The notes under the pieces are model-generated. The model had not been told where the DNA came from and did no database searches. It worked only from the letters and a program-made list of their open reading frames with translations. From Leifsonia sp. AG29 (lineage in GTDB: Bacteria > Actinomycetota > Actinomycetes > Actinomycetales > Microbacteriaceae), in assembly GCF_009765225.1 (NCBI RefSeq), contig NZ_VMSF01000001.1, positions 558,001-622,000 on the forward strand: a stretch of DNA of 64,000 nt. Direction: 5' to 3'. Below are positions 51,369 to 58,615 of the stretch, piece by piece. Both the position numbers and the translations under genes were made by a program. The first letter of the stretch is position 1. Each line of letters starts with the position of its first letter.

Positions 51369-52655
51369 TCAGCCCTTCTTCGCGGCGTCGTTGGCCGCCT
51401 GGATGAGGCCCTTCGGGTCGCTCTTGCCGGCGAGCATGTCGACCACGGCCACGTTCAGGGCGTTGCCGACGTTCTGGCCGAGCACGGTGTCCAGCCACTG
51501 CGAGACGTACGGGGCCTTGTTGTAGGCGGCCAGCACATCCTTCAGGTACGGCTCGGTGACGACCTTCTGCGCCTCCGTGTTCACCGGCGGGGCGTTGAAG
51601 GCCTTGTAGTACGCCTCCTGCTGGTCGGTGGTCGCCACGAAGTTGAGGAAGTCGACGCACTCCTTCGGGGCCTTGACCGAGCACGAGTAGCCGTCGACGC
51701 CGCCCATGATCGAGCCCGGCTCGCCCTTGCCGCCCGGAACCTCCGGGAACGGGTAGAAGCCGAGGTCGGGGAGGGGCTTCTGGTCGGGGGTCAGCGACGC
51801 GATCACGCCCGGGTCCCACGCGCCCATGAGCTCCATGGCGGCCTTGTGGTTGGCGACGAGACCCGCGGAGCTGCCCGCGCCCTGCTGGGCGGAGGTGGTG
51901 AGGAAGCCGTCGTTGTAGGGCTTGGTGGAGGCGAACTTCTGGAGGTCCTCCGCAGCCTTCAGCCAGCAGCCGTCCGAGAACGACTTCGAGTCGGCCGTCT
52001 TCTCCATCGTCGAGCCGGCGCACTCGCGGAGCGCGAACCAGTAGAACCAGTGAGCCGCGGGCCACGCGTCCTTGCCGCCGAGCGCGATGGGTGCCACGCC
52101 CGTGGCCTTGAGCTTGGTCACGTCGCTGTTGAGGTCGTCGATGGTCTTGGGAGCCTCGGTGATCCCGGCCGCCTTGAAGAGGTCCTGGTTGTAGAAGAGC
52201 CCGCCCGGGAGCACGGCGATCGGCATCGCCCAGACCTTGTTCTGGTAGGTCTCCGCCTTGAACGAGCCGGACGAGATGTTCTTCTTCGTGTCGGCGCTGA
52301 CCTTGTCGGTGATGTCCATGACCTGGCCGGCGTTGACCATAGCGGCCATCTTGCCGCCGCCTCGCTGCAGGAAGATGTCGGGCGCGTCTCCGGAGTTCAG
52401 CGCCGTCTGCAGCTTGCCGTCGAGGTCCTCATTCTGGATCGCCTGGATCTTGATGGTGACGTTCGGGTTCTTCTTCTCGAAGGCCGCGACCGCGTTCTTC
52501 CAGAACTCCTGGCCGGGGCCGGTGGTGGAGTTCTGCCAGAGCGTCATACTGACCTTGCCGCCTGCGGCGTTGTCGGAGGTCCCGCTGCACGCGCTGAGCG
52601 CGAGAGCGCCGGCCATCATGACGGCCGCTCCGGTCAGGAGCTTGGTGGCTTTCAT
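51369..52655 (-). CDS. Xylo-oligosaccharide ABC substrate-binding lipoprotein (BxlE-like position)
   Basis: A 428-residue family 1 solute-binding protein. Signal peptide with lipobox L-S-A-C (Cys about residue 23) and short Gly/Ser/Ala linker. ATG 52655 puts M-K-A-T-K-L just before the signal helix. Gene order binding protein, permease, permease, GH3 enzyme with a divergent LacI gene equals the bxl locus; xylobiose as ligand is inferred from that order and from xylAB downstream. Promoter and operators lie in the 145-bp divergent gap. Confidence 0.92.
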   Translation of the reverse strand: MKATKLLTGAAVMMAGALALSACSGTSDNAAGGKVSMTLWQNSTTGPGQEFWKNAVAAFEKKNPNVTIKIQAIQNEDLDGKLQTALNSGDAPDIFLQRGGGKMAAMVNAGQVMDITDKVSADTKKNISSGSFKAETYQNKVWAMPIAVLPGGLFYNQDLFKAAGITEAPKTIDDLNSDVTKLKATGVAPIALGGKDAWPAAHWFYWFALRECAGSTMEKTADSKSFSDGCWLKAAEDLQKFASTKPYNDGFLTTSAQQGAGSSAGLVANHKAAMELMGAWDPGVIASLTPDQKPLPDLGFYPFPEVPGGKGEPGSIMGGVDGYSCSVKAPKECVDFLNFVATTDQQEAYYKAFNAPPVNTEAQKVVTEPYLKDVLAAYNKAPYVSQWLDTVLGQNVGNALNVAVVDMLAGKSDPKGLIQAANDAAKKG

Positions 52656-52685
52656 GTGATTCCAACCTGTTCTCTTCGTTGAGCG

Positions 52686-52702
52686 GCATCCACCGTGGAT
52701 GC
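52686..52702. promoter_or_regulatory. Inverted repeat in the 5' leader of the bxl-like operon
   Basis: GCATCCAC-C-GTGGATGC, perfect 8-bp arms with a 1-bp centre, about 30 bp before the binding-protein start and downstream of the predicted transcription start. It could be a second operator (road-block position) or an RNA hairpin that shields the 5' end. Confidence 0.5.
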
Positions 52703-52719
52703 CTCGGGTGCGGTTAGCA

Positions 52720-52784
52720 GTGTTACAACCGGCTCTGACGGTGTCAAACGTTTTCGATACCGTTTTCGACAACGTTTTTTCCTG
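52720..52784. promoter_or_regulatory. bxl-like promoter and array of three 12-bp repressor repeats
   Basis: On the minus strand TTGACA (52747-52742) and TAACAC (52725-52720) with a 16-bp spacer form a good promoter for the transport operon. Directly beside the -35 are 12-bp direct repeats: CGTTTTCGATAC (52749-52760), CGTTTTCGACAA (52761-52772) and CGTTTTTTCCTG (52773-52784); TCAAACGTTTTCGA spans the first. On the plus strand TACGCT (52786-52791) is a likely -10 of the LacI gene, so one array could control both directions. Confidence 0.65.
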
Positions 52785-52800
52785 CTACGCTCCGGTGTCC

Positions 52801-53799
52801 ATGGGACGGCGTCCAACCATCAACGACGTGGCCGCTGCGGCCGGCGTCTCGGTCGCCACCGTGTCGAAGGCCGTCAACGGCCGGTACGGTGTGGCGATCG
52901 AGACGGTCGAGCGCGTGCTCTCGGTCGTGCAGGAGCTCGGGTACGAGTCGAGCCTCGTGGCGAGCAGCATGCGGGCACGCAAGACGGGCGTCATCGGAGT
53001 GCTCGTCGCGGACTTCGAGCCCTTCAGCGCCGAGGTGCTCAAGGGCGTCGCCGCGGCGCTGCAGGACTCCCGGTACGACCTGCTCGCCTACAGCGGCTCG
53101 CGCCAAGCCTCCCCCGAGGGGTGGGAACGGCGCTCGCTCAGCCGCCTCAGCGGAACCCTCATCGACGGCGCCATCATGGTGACGCCGACCGTCGTCAACG
53201 TGAGCGCCGAGGTGCCGATCGTCGCGATCGACCCGCACACCGGCCGCGCCGACCTCCCGACCGTCGAGTCCGACAGCTTCGGCGGCGCGCGCCACGCGAC
53301 CGAGTACCTGATCGAACTGGGCCACCGCCGCATCGGCTTCGTGGCCGGTCGTCCCGACCTGCGCTCGTCGATCCTCCGCGACGCCGGCTACCGGCGGGCC
53401 CTGGAGGCGGCCGGCGTTCCCTTCGACCCGTCCCTCGTCGCCGTCGGTCGCTACGAGCACGACACGGTCCGGGAGGTGGCCCACCGCCTCCTCAGCCGAC
53501 CCGACCGGCCCACGGCCGTGTTCGCGGCGAACGACCTCTCCGCGATCGCCGTCATCGAGGTCGCCACGGAACTCGGGCTCGCCGTTCCGCGCGACCTGTC
53601 GGTCGTCGGCTTCGACGACGTGCCCGACGCCTCCCAGTCGTCGCCGGCGCTCACCACCGTGCATCAGCCGATGCAGCGCCTCGGCGCGGAGGCGGTCAAG
53701 CTGCTGACGGCCCTCATGAACGGCGAAACGCCCGAGCGGACGCACCTCGGCCTCCCGACGCGGCTCGTGCCGCGGGCGACCACGGCGCCCCCGGCGTGA
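52801..53799 (+). CDS. LacI-family regulator of the xylo-oligosaccharide operon (BxlR-like position)
   Basis: A 332-residue repressor. HTH T-I-N-D-V-A-A-A-A-G-V-S-V-A-T-V-S-K-A-V-N-G, hinge region S-S-L-V-A-S-S-M-R-A-R, effector domain with F-A-A-N-D-L-S-A-I-A. ATG 52801 was chosen because the promoter -10 lies only 9 nt upstream, giving a nearly leaderless mRNA; the longer frame runs through the operators. It is divergent from the importer operon and should repress it until xylo-oligomer or xylose is present. Confidence 0.93.
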   Translation: MGRRPTINDVAAAAGVSVATVSKAVNGRYGVAIETVERVLSVVQELGYESSLVASSMRARKTGVIGVLVADFEPFSAEVLKGVAAALQDSRYDLLAYSGSRQASPEGWERRSLSRLSGTLIDGAIMVTPTVVNVSAEVPIVAIDPHTGRADLPTVESDSFGGARHATEYLIELGHRRIGFVAGRPDLRSSILRDAGYRRALEAAGVPFDPSLVAVGRYEHDTVREVAHRLLSRPDRPTAVFAANDLSAIAVIEVATELGLAVPRDLSVVGFDDVPDASQSSPALTTVHQPMQRLGAEAVKLLTALMNGETPERTHLGLPTRLVPRATTAPPA

Positions 53800-53812
53800 G
53801 TCGGGGTCCCGG

Positions 53813-53898
53813 GCTCCGCTGCGCTCGCGCTCCACTGCGCTCTCGCTCCGCTGCGCTCGCGCTCCGCTGCGCTCGCGCTCCGCTCGCGCTCCGCTGCC
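53813..53898. repeat. 16-bp tandem repeat after the LacI gene
   Basis: Four 16-bp units with consensus GCTCCGCTGCGCTCGC (53813-53876, the second unit with two changes) then two 11-bp shortened units. It begins 13 bp after the LacI stop and runs up to the 95-bp array. Slippage-prone, non-coding. Confidence 0.8.
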
Positions 53899-53899
53899 G

Positions 53900-54345
53900 C
53901 CACATTCGTGCTGAATGTGGCTACTGACGTCGCGAGAGACGGGATTCGGCCCGAATGTGCCCTCGCGCGGGGGCGCGTGGTGTGCCTCCGCAGCCCGCAT
54001 TCGTGCTGAATGTGGTTTCTGAGGGGGTGGGAGGCGGGATTCGGCCCAAATCTGCCCCCGCGAGGGGCGCGTGGCGTGCTTCCGCAGCCCGCATTCGTGC
54101 TGAATGTGGCTTCTGGCGGGGTGTGAGGCGGGATTCGGCCCGAATGTGCCTCCGCGCGGGGGCGCGTGGCGTGCTTCCGCAGCCCGCATTCGGGCTGAAT
54201 GTGGCTTCTGACGTCGCGAGAGACGGGATTCGGCCCGAATGTGCCCCCGCGCGGGGGCGCGTGGTGTGCCTCCGCAGCCCAAATTCGTGCTGAATGTGGT
54301 TTCTGGCGGGGTGGGAGGCGGGATTCGGCCCGAATCTGCCCGGGG
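53900..54345. repeat. Tandem array of five about 95-bp palindrome-rich units
   Basis: Fills most of the 591-bp convergent gap 53800-54390. The anchor ATTCGTGCTGAATG starts at 53904, 53999, 54093, 54188 (one G variant) and 54283, a 94-95 bp period. Each unit has three potential stems: CCACATTC/GAATGTGG (absent flanks vary), ATTCG-GCC-CGAAT, and a CCCCCGCGCGGGGG-like palindrome. The fifth unit degenerates after about 60 bp into short GGGGAAATCTGCCC-like repeats to 54389. Frames stay open because the period is near a multiple of three plus two; I see no gene here. Confidence 0.88.
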
Positions 54346-54377
54346 AAATCTGCCCAGGGAAGTCTGCCCACGCAAGT

Positions 54378-54389
54378 CTGCCCGGGCAG
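54378..54389 (-). terminator. 12-bp palindrome at the esterase stop codon
   Basis: CTGCCCGGGCAG ends one base before the stop of the esterase gene. It may help terminate that transcript together with the stem-rich array; no T tract is present. Confidence 0.4.
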
Positions 54390-54390
54390 C

Positions 54391-55362
54391 TCACCCCAGG
54401 CGCGCGGGCAGCCACGCGGCCTGCTTCTGCCACTGGTGCGTCGCGCCTCCCTCGTGGCCGTTGAAGGGGTAGACCTCGATCGCGCGGTCCTCCGCGGCGA
54501 GGTGGTTGTACGCCGCAAAGGTCGTCGACGGGGGGACGACGTCGTCCATCAGCGCCACCGAGAAGAGCGACGGCGCCTCGATGCGACGCGCGAAGTTCAC
54601 GCCGTCGAAGTACGACAGCGTCCGGAAGACGTCGTCGATGCGGTCCCGGTGCACCGAGAGGTAGGTGGCGAGTTCGAGGAACGGCCCGCCGACGGCCACC
54701 TCGGCCCCGTGCCGGTACGCGCACAGGAAGGCGACATCGGGCATCACGGCGCGCACCCCGCCGGCGAGCGCTCCCGCAGCGAGAGCGATGCCGCCACCCT
54801 GGCTGCCCCCGGTGACCGCCACCCGGGAGGCGTCGACCGACGGGAGGGACCGGGTCGCGTCGACAGCGCGCACCGCGTCCGTGAAGACGCGACGGTAGTA
54901 GTGCCGGCGCGGGTCGTCGATGCCGCGCGTCATGAAGCCCTGCGTCGCGGGCCCCGAGCCGTGCGGGTCGGGCGTGTCGCCGCCGCTGCCCCAGCCGCTG
55001 CCCTGTCCGCGTGTGTCCATGAGCACGTGGACGTAGCCCGAGAGGGCCCACAGGACGTTCTCGCCGGGCAGTCCGCGGCCGCCGTTGTAGCCGACGTACT
55101 GGACGATGGCCGGGAGCGGACCGGCCGCGTCCTTCGGGCGGGAGGCCCACGCCTTGACGGGCTCCCCGCCGAAGCCCGGGAAGGTGAGGTCCTCGACGAT
55201 CAGCTCGGTGATGGGGGTCGCCGCGGGCCGCAGCTCGAGATCGTCGCCGGCGGACCGCGCCTCCTCGAGGGTGCCCGCCCAGAACTCGTCGAAGTCGGCC
55301 GGCTCCTCCACCTCGGGACGGAAAGCGGTGAGGGCGCTGAGCGGGAGGTCGGTGAACGGCAT
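54391..55362 (-). CDS. Acetylxylan esterase / cephalosporin-C deacetylase family (AXE1, CE7)
   Basis: A 323-residue CE7-type deacetylase of normal family length with no signal peptide, so intracellular. Catalytic triad: Ser187 in T-G-G-S-Q-G-G-G, Asp near residue 272 in V-A-L-M-D-D-V-V-P-P, His near 302 in F-N-G-H-E-G-G; the RGQ motif is present in M-D-T-R-G-Q-G. Members remove acetyl groups from short xylo-oligosaccharides after import, which fits the neighbouring xylobiose operon. ATG 55362 chosen because upstream frame is not family-like. A divergent LacI gene 114 bp away probably controls it. Confidence 0.93.
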   Translation of the reverse strand: MPFTDLPLSALTAFRPEVEEPADFDEFWAGTLEEARSAGDDLELRPAATPITELIVEDLTFPGFGGEPVKAWASRPKDAAGPLPAIVQYVGYNGGRGLPGENVLWALSGYVHVLMDTRGQGSGWGSGGDTPDPHGSGPATQGFMTRGIDDPRRHYYRRVFTDAVRAVDATRSLPSVDASRVAVTGGSQGGGIALAAGALAGGVRAVMPDVAFLCAYRHGAEVAVGGPFLELATYLSVHRDRIDDVFRTLSYFDGVNFARRIEAPSLFSVALMDDVVPPSTTFAAYNHLAAEDRAIEVYPFNGHEGGATHQWQKQAAWLPARLG

Positions 55363-55476
55363 ACGGACTCCTTCGTCGTGGGTCGGGTGGGGGTCGGGCA
55401 TTCTCGGCACAGGCGCCAGGAAATCTTTCGCGCCACGGAGGGGTACCCGTGCGCGCCATTGTGGCACACTGCCAGC

Positions 55477-56493
55477 ATGTCCGAATCCGCGGCCCGGCCG
55501 ACGCTCGCCGCGATCGCGGCCCGGGCCGCCGTCTCGCTCTCGACGGTGTCGAAGGTGCTCAACGGACGGCCCGGCATCTCGCCCGAGACGCGGGCGCGGG
55601 TGGAGGAGCTCCTCGCCGATTCCGGGTACGCCCGGCGCGGACTAGAGGTCGAGCGCGGCGGCCACGTCGAGCTCGTGATCGAGGACCTGGGCAGCGACTG
55701 GTCGATGGAGATCATCCGCGGCGCGGAGCGGATCGCCCGCGAGCACGGGTTCGTGCTGGCGCTCAGCGCGATGGGGGAGGACCACCGGGTCGACCGGGAG
55801 TGGATCCAGGGCGTCCTCCGCCGGAAGCCCGTGGCCGTCGTCCTGCAGTTCTCCGACCTGACCGCCGCGCACCGCCGCCAGCTGCGCACGCGCAACATCC
55901 CGTTCGTGGTCGTCGACCCGGCGGGCGACCCGCCTCCGGACGTCCCGGCGATCGGCGCGACCAACTGGGCGGGCGGCGTCGCGGCGACCCGCCACCTCCT
56001 CGAGCTCGGTCACACGCGGATCGCGGCGATCTCCGGGCCGCCCGAGCTCATGTGCTCGCGCGCGCGTGTCGCCGGTTACCAGTCGGCGCTCCAGGAGGCG
56101 GGTATCGTGCCGGACCCGTCGCTCTCGGCCGTCGGCGACTTCTCGCAGCAGGCGGGCGAGCGGGAGGCGCGGCGCCTCCTCGCGCGCTCCGACCGCCCCA
56201 CAGCCATCGTGGCCGGCAACGACGCGCAGGCGCTCGGCGTCTACGACGCGGCCGGGGCGCTCAGGATCCGCGTGCCGGACGATCTGTCGGTCGTCGGGTT
56301 CGACGACGTCCGCCCGGCGCGTTGGGCGCGGCCCCCGCTGACGACGGTCCGCCAGCCACTGCAGGAGATGGCCGAGGAGGCGACGCGGCTCGCGCTCCGC
56401 CTTCGGGACGGCCCAGTTGAGAATACGAGGCTCGAATTGGCGACCTCCCTCGTCGAGCGGGGCTCGACGGCTCCGCCGCCGGCCCGCACCTGA
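55477..56493 (+). CDS. LacI-family transcriptional regulator
   Basis: A 338-residue repressor divergent from the esterase. HTH T-L-A-A-I-A-A-R-A-A-V-S-L-S-T-V-S-K-V-L-N-G, effector domain with I-S-G-P-P-E-L-M-C-S-R-A-R-V-A-G-Y and V-A-G-N-D-A-Q-A-L-G. The wording is close to LacI regulators of xylan-related genes. ATG 55477 follows CACACT (55465-55470) by 6 nt, so probably leaderless. A possible site GAAATCTTTC (55420-55429) lies in the shared gap. Likely represses the esterase gene and itself. Confidence 0.92.
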   Translation: MSESAARPTLAAIAARAAVSLSTVSKVLNGRPGISPETRARVEELLADSGYARRGLEVERGGHVELVIEDLGSDWSMEIIRGAERIAREHGFVLALSAMGEDHRVDREWIQGVLRRKPVAVVLQFSDLTAAHRRQLRTRNIPFVVVDPAGDPPPDVPAIGATNWAGGVAATRHLLELGHTRIAAISGPPELMCSRARVAGYQSALQEAGIVPDPSLSAVGDFSQQAGEREARRLLARSDRPTAIVAGNDAQALGVYDAAGALRIRVPDDLSVVGFDDVRPARWARPPLTTVRQPLQEMAEEATRLALRLRDGPVENTRLELATSLVERGSTAPPPART

Positions 56494-56509
56494 CGGGCGC
56501 GCCCCTCCT

Positions 56510-56567
56510 CGAGGTGCTCGCAGATGCTCGCGACACGCCGGTCGGCGCAACACCTACGAGCACCTCG
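56510..56567. repeat. 58-bp palindromic element, copy 2
   Basis: Same length as copy 1. Outer 11 bp of the arms (CGAGGTGCTCG and its complement) are perfect; four mismatches occur further in. The centre again holds CGACACGCCGGTCG at the same internal offset (56531-56544) and in the same orientation as copy 1. It starts 16 bp after the LacI stop. Confidence 0.85.
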
Positions 56568-56630
56568 ACGAACACAGACGTCCCGACGCCCACGCGGCCG
56601 CCCCGCCCAGCCGCGAGCGAAAGTTCTCCA

Positions 56631-56647
56631 GTTCACCACCGAAACTT
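56631..56647 (-). promoter_or_regulatory. Candidate ROK operator before the cluster-B operon
   Basis: On the minus strand AAGTTTCGG, then TGGT, then GAAC, resembling the site in the cluster-A divergent gap (6914-6929). A second AAAGTTC lies 15 bp upstream (56620-56626). It is 71 bp before the first oxidoreductase start. Confidence 0.35.
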
Positions 56648-56717
56648 GAACCCCTCCCCGCGCCCTGGCTACCGTCGCACGAGACGACACACCCCCGACA
56701 GCGCGAAGGAGCGGAGC

Positions 56718-57926
56718 ATGACGGAGGCGCCTCGGTTGCGCGTGGCGATGATCGGGTACGGCTTCATGGGGGCCGCCCACTCGCAGGGCTGGCGCGTCGC
56801 GCCCCGGTTCTTCGACCTCGCCGCCGAGCCTGTGATGAGCACCATCGTGGGCCGCGACGCGGCCCGCGTGGAGGACGCCCGCCGCCGCTTCGGGTGGGAG
56901 CGGTCCGAGACGGACTGGCGCCAGGTCGTCGACGACCCGTCCATCGACGTGGTCGACATCTGCTCACCGGGTTCGTCGCACGCGGAGATCGCGATCGCGG
57001 CCCTCGACGCGGACAAGCACGTGCTGTGCGAGAAGCCGCTGGCGAACACGGTCGGTGAGGCGGAGGCGATGGCCGACGCCGCCGCCCGAGCCGCCGCGCG
57101 GGGCGTCCGGTCGATGGTCGGCTTCAGCTACCGGCGCGTGCCCGCGATCGCACACGCCCGCGCCCTGGTCCGGGAGGGACGGCTCGGCACGATCCGCCAG
57201 GTCCGCGCGCTGTACCTCCAGGACTGGCTCACGGACGAGAACGGACCCATGACCTGGCGGCTCGATAAGGAGGCGGCCGGCTCCGGCTCGCTCGGCGACA
57301 TCGGGGCGCACGCGGTCGATCTCGTCGAGCACCTGACCGGCTCCGCGCTCGAGACGGTGAGCGGCACCGTGACGACCTTCGTGGAGGAACGCCCCCTGCT
57401 CGGTGAGACGGTCGGCCTGTCCGGCACCGCCTCCACCGAACGCGGCCGCGTGACGGTCGACGACGCGGCCTGGTTCACCGCTCGCCTGACCGGAGGCGCG
57501 GCCGAGGGAGCCATCGGCGCCTTCGAGGCGACGAGGTACGCCACGGGCCGCAAGAACTCTCTCCGCATCGAGCTGAGCGGTTCGCGCGGGGCCATCGCCT
57601 TCGACCTCGAGTCGATGAACGAGCTGCAGGTCTACGACGCCACCGATCCGGCGGGGGACCAGGGTTTCAAACGGATCATCGTCACCGAGCCGGAGCACCC
57701 GTACATGGCGAACTGGTGGCCCACCGGCCACGCGATCGGATACGAGCACGCTTTCAGCCACGAGGTGAAGGACTTCGTCGACGCGATCACGGCGGGCGCC
57801 GACCCGGAGCCGTCGTTCGCCGACGGCCTCCACGTCCAGCGAGTGCTGGACGCGGTGGAACGGAGCGCGGCAACGGGCAGCGCCTGGACCAGCGTCGAAG
57901 CGGATGGAGCACGGAAGGAATCATGA
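56718..57926 (+). CDS. Gfo/Idh/MocA family oxidoreductase (paralogue of the 8861-9955 gene)
   Basis: A 402-residue NAD(P)-dependent oxidoreductase, first gene of cluster B. Rossmann motif M-I-G-Y-G-F-M-G-A-A-H, lysine in L-C-E-K-P-L-A, catalytic L-G-D-I-G-A-H-A-V-D-L-V-E. Y-L-Q-D-W-L and the DIG.H.VDLVE block match the 8861 gene. AAGGAG lies 8 nt before ATG 56718. The ThuA-like gene overlaps its stop by 4 bp. Probably oxidises a disaccharide or glycoside brought in by the importer downstream; C3 as the site is inference from ThuB-like relatives. Confidence 0.9.
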   Translation: MTEAPRLRVAMIGYGFMGAAHSQGWRVAPRFFDLAAEPVMSTIVGRDAARVEDARRRFGWERSETDWRQVVDDPSIDVVDICSPGSSHAEIAIAALDADKHVLCEKPLANTVGEAEAMADAAARAAARGVRSMVGFSYRRVPAIAHARALVREGRLGTIRQVRALYLQDWLTDENGPMTWRLDKEAAGSGSLGDIGAHAVDLVEHLTGSALETVSGTVTTFVEERPLLGETVGLSGTASTERGRVTVDDAAWFTARLTGGAAEGAIGAFEATRYATGRKNSLRIELSGSRGAIAFDLESMNELQVYDATDPAGDQGFKRIIVTEPEHPYMANWWPTGHAIGYEHAFSHEVKDFVDAITAGADPEPSFADGLHVQRVLDAVERSAATGSAWTSVEADGARKES

Positions 57927-58615
57927 GCAGGCAGGCACTCGTCGTGAGGGGCGGCTGGGACGGGCACATGCCCGTCGAGACCACCGACCTCTTCATCCCG
58001 TTCCTGGAGGCGAACGGCTTCGACGTCCGCGTGGAGGAGGGCAGCCGCGTCTACGCGGACGACGCCTTCATGCCGACGGTGGACCTGATCGTTCAGGTCA
58101 ACACGATGAACCGCATCGAGCCCGGCGAGTTCGCGGGACTCCAGGCAGCCGTGCTGAACGGCGCCGGGATGGCCGGCTGGCACGGCGGCATCGCGGACTC
58201 GTACCGCGAGAATGCGGACTACCTCCACATGATCGGCGGACAGTTCGCCCACCACGCCGGCAAGGACCCGGCTGAGCGGGTCGGAGACCAGTCCGACAAC
58301 TACATCCCGTACACCGTGCACATCACCGAGTACGGGAAGGCCCACCCGATCACGCAGGGTGTCGACGACTTCGACCTGGTGACGGAGCAGTACTGGGTGC
58401 TGAGCGACGAGTACAACGACGTCCTCGCGACGACCACGCAGGCCGCGCGGCCTTGGGACGCGTGGAACCGGCCGGTCACCGCGCCGGCCATCTGGACCCG
58501 GCAGTGGGGGAAGGGGCGCATCTTCGTCTCGGCACCCGGCCACCGGCTCGAGGTCGTCGAGAGCCAGCCGGTTCGCACGATCATCGAGAGGGGGCTGCTG
58601 TGGGCGGCCCGCTGA
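57923..58615 (+). CDS. ThuA-like protein
   Basis: A 230-residue ThuA-family protein, middle gene of the oxidoreductase-ThuA-oxidoreductase unit. Visible blocks: V-V-R-G-G-W-D-G-H, V-D-L-I-V-Q-V-N-T-M-N, G-W-H-G-G-I-A-D-S (His at the former amidotransferase nucleophile area), H-P-I-T-Q-G-V-D-D-F and W-G-K-G-R-I-F-V-S-A-P-G-H. It is only distantly like the 3750 gene, so the two clusters use different ThuA subfamilies. 4-bp overlap upstream, 16-bp overlap downstream. Confidence 0.87.
   Translation: MSRQALVVRGGWDGHMPVETTDLFIPFLEANGFDVRVEEGSRVYADDAFMPTVDLIVQVNTMNRIEPGEFAGLQAAVLNGAGMAGWHGGIADSYRENADYLHMIGGQFAHHAGKDPAERVGDQSDNYIPYTVHITEYGKAHPITQGVDDFDLVTEQYWVLSDEYNDVLATTTQAARPWDAWNRPVTAPAIWTRQWGKGRIFVSAPGHRLEVVESQPVRTIIERGLLWAAR

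Noticed and set aside
47040-52655. Long plus-strand frames over the xylo-oligosaccharide operon
   Set aside because: Shadows of the minus-strand genes, without domains or ribosome sites.
53900-54345. CRISPR-like array
   Set aside because: The whole 95-bp unit repeats; there are no short constant repeats alternating with unique spacers, and no cas genes are present.
52744-55459. Long frames reading through the 95-bp array (repeat-rich proteins with R-I-P, H-E-C-G-L motifs)
   Set aside because: The repeat period keeps several frames open on both strands at once; there is no ribosome site and the frames run antisense into genuine genes.
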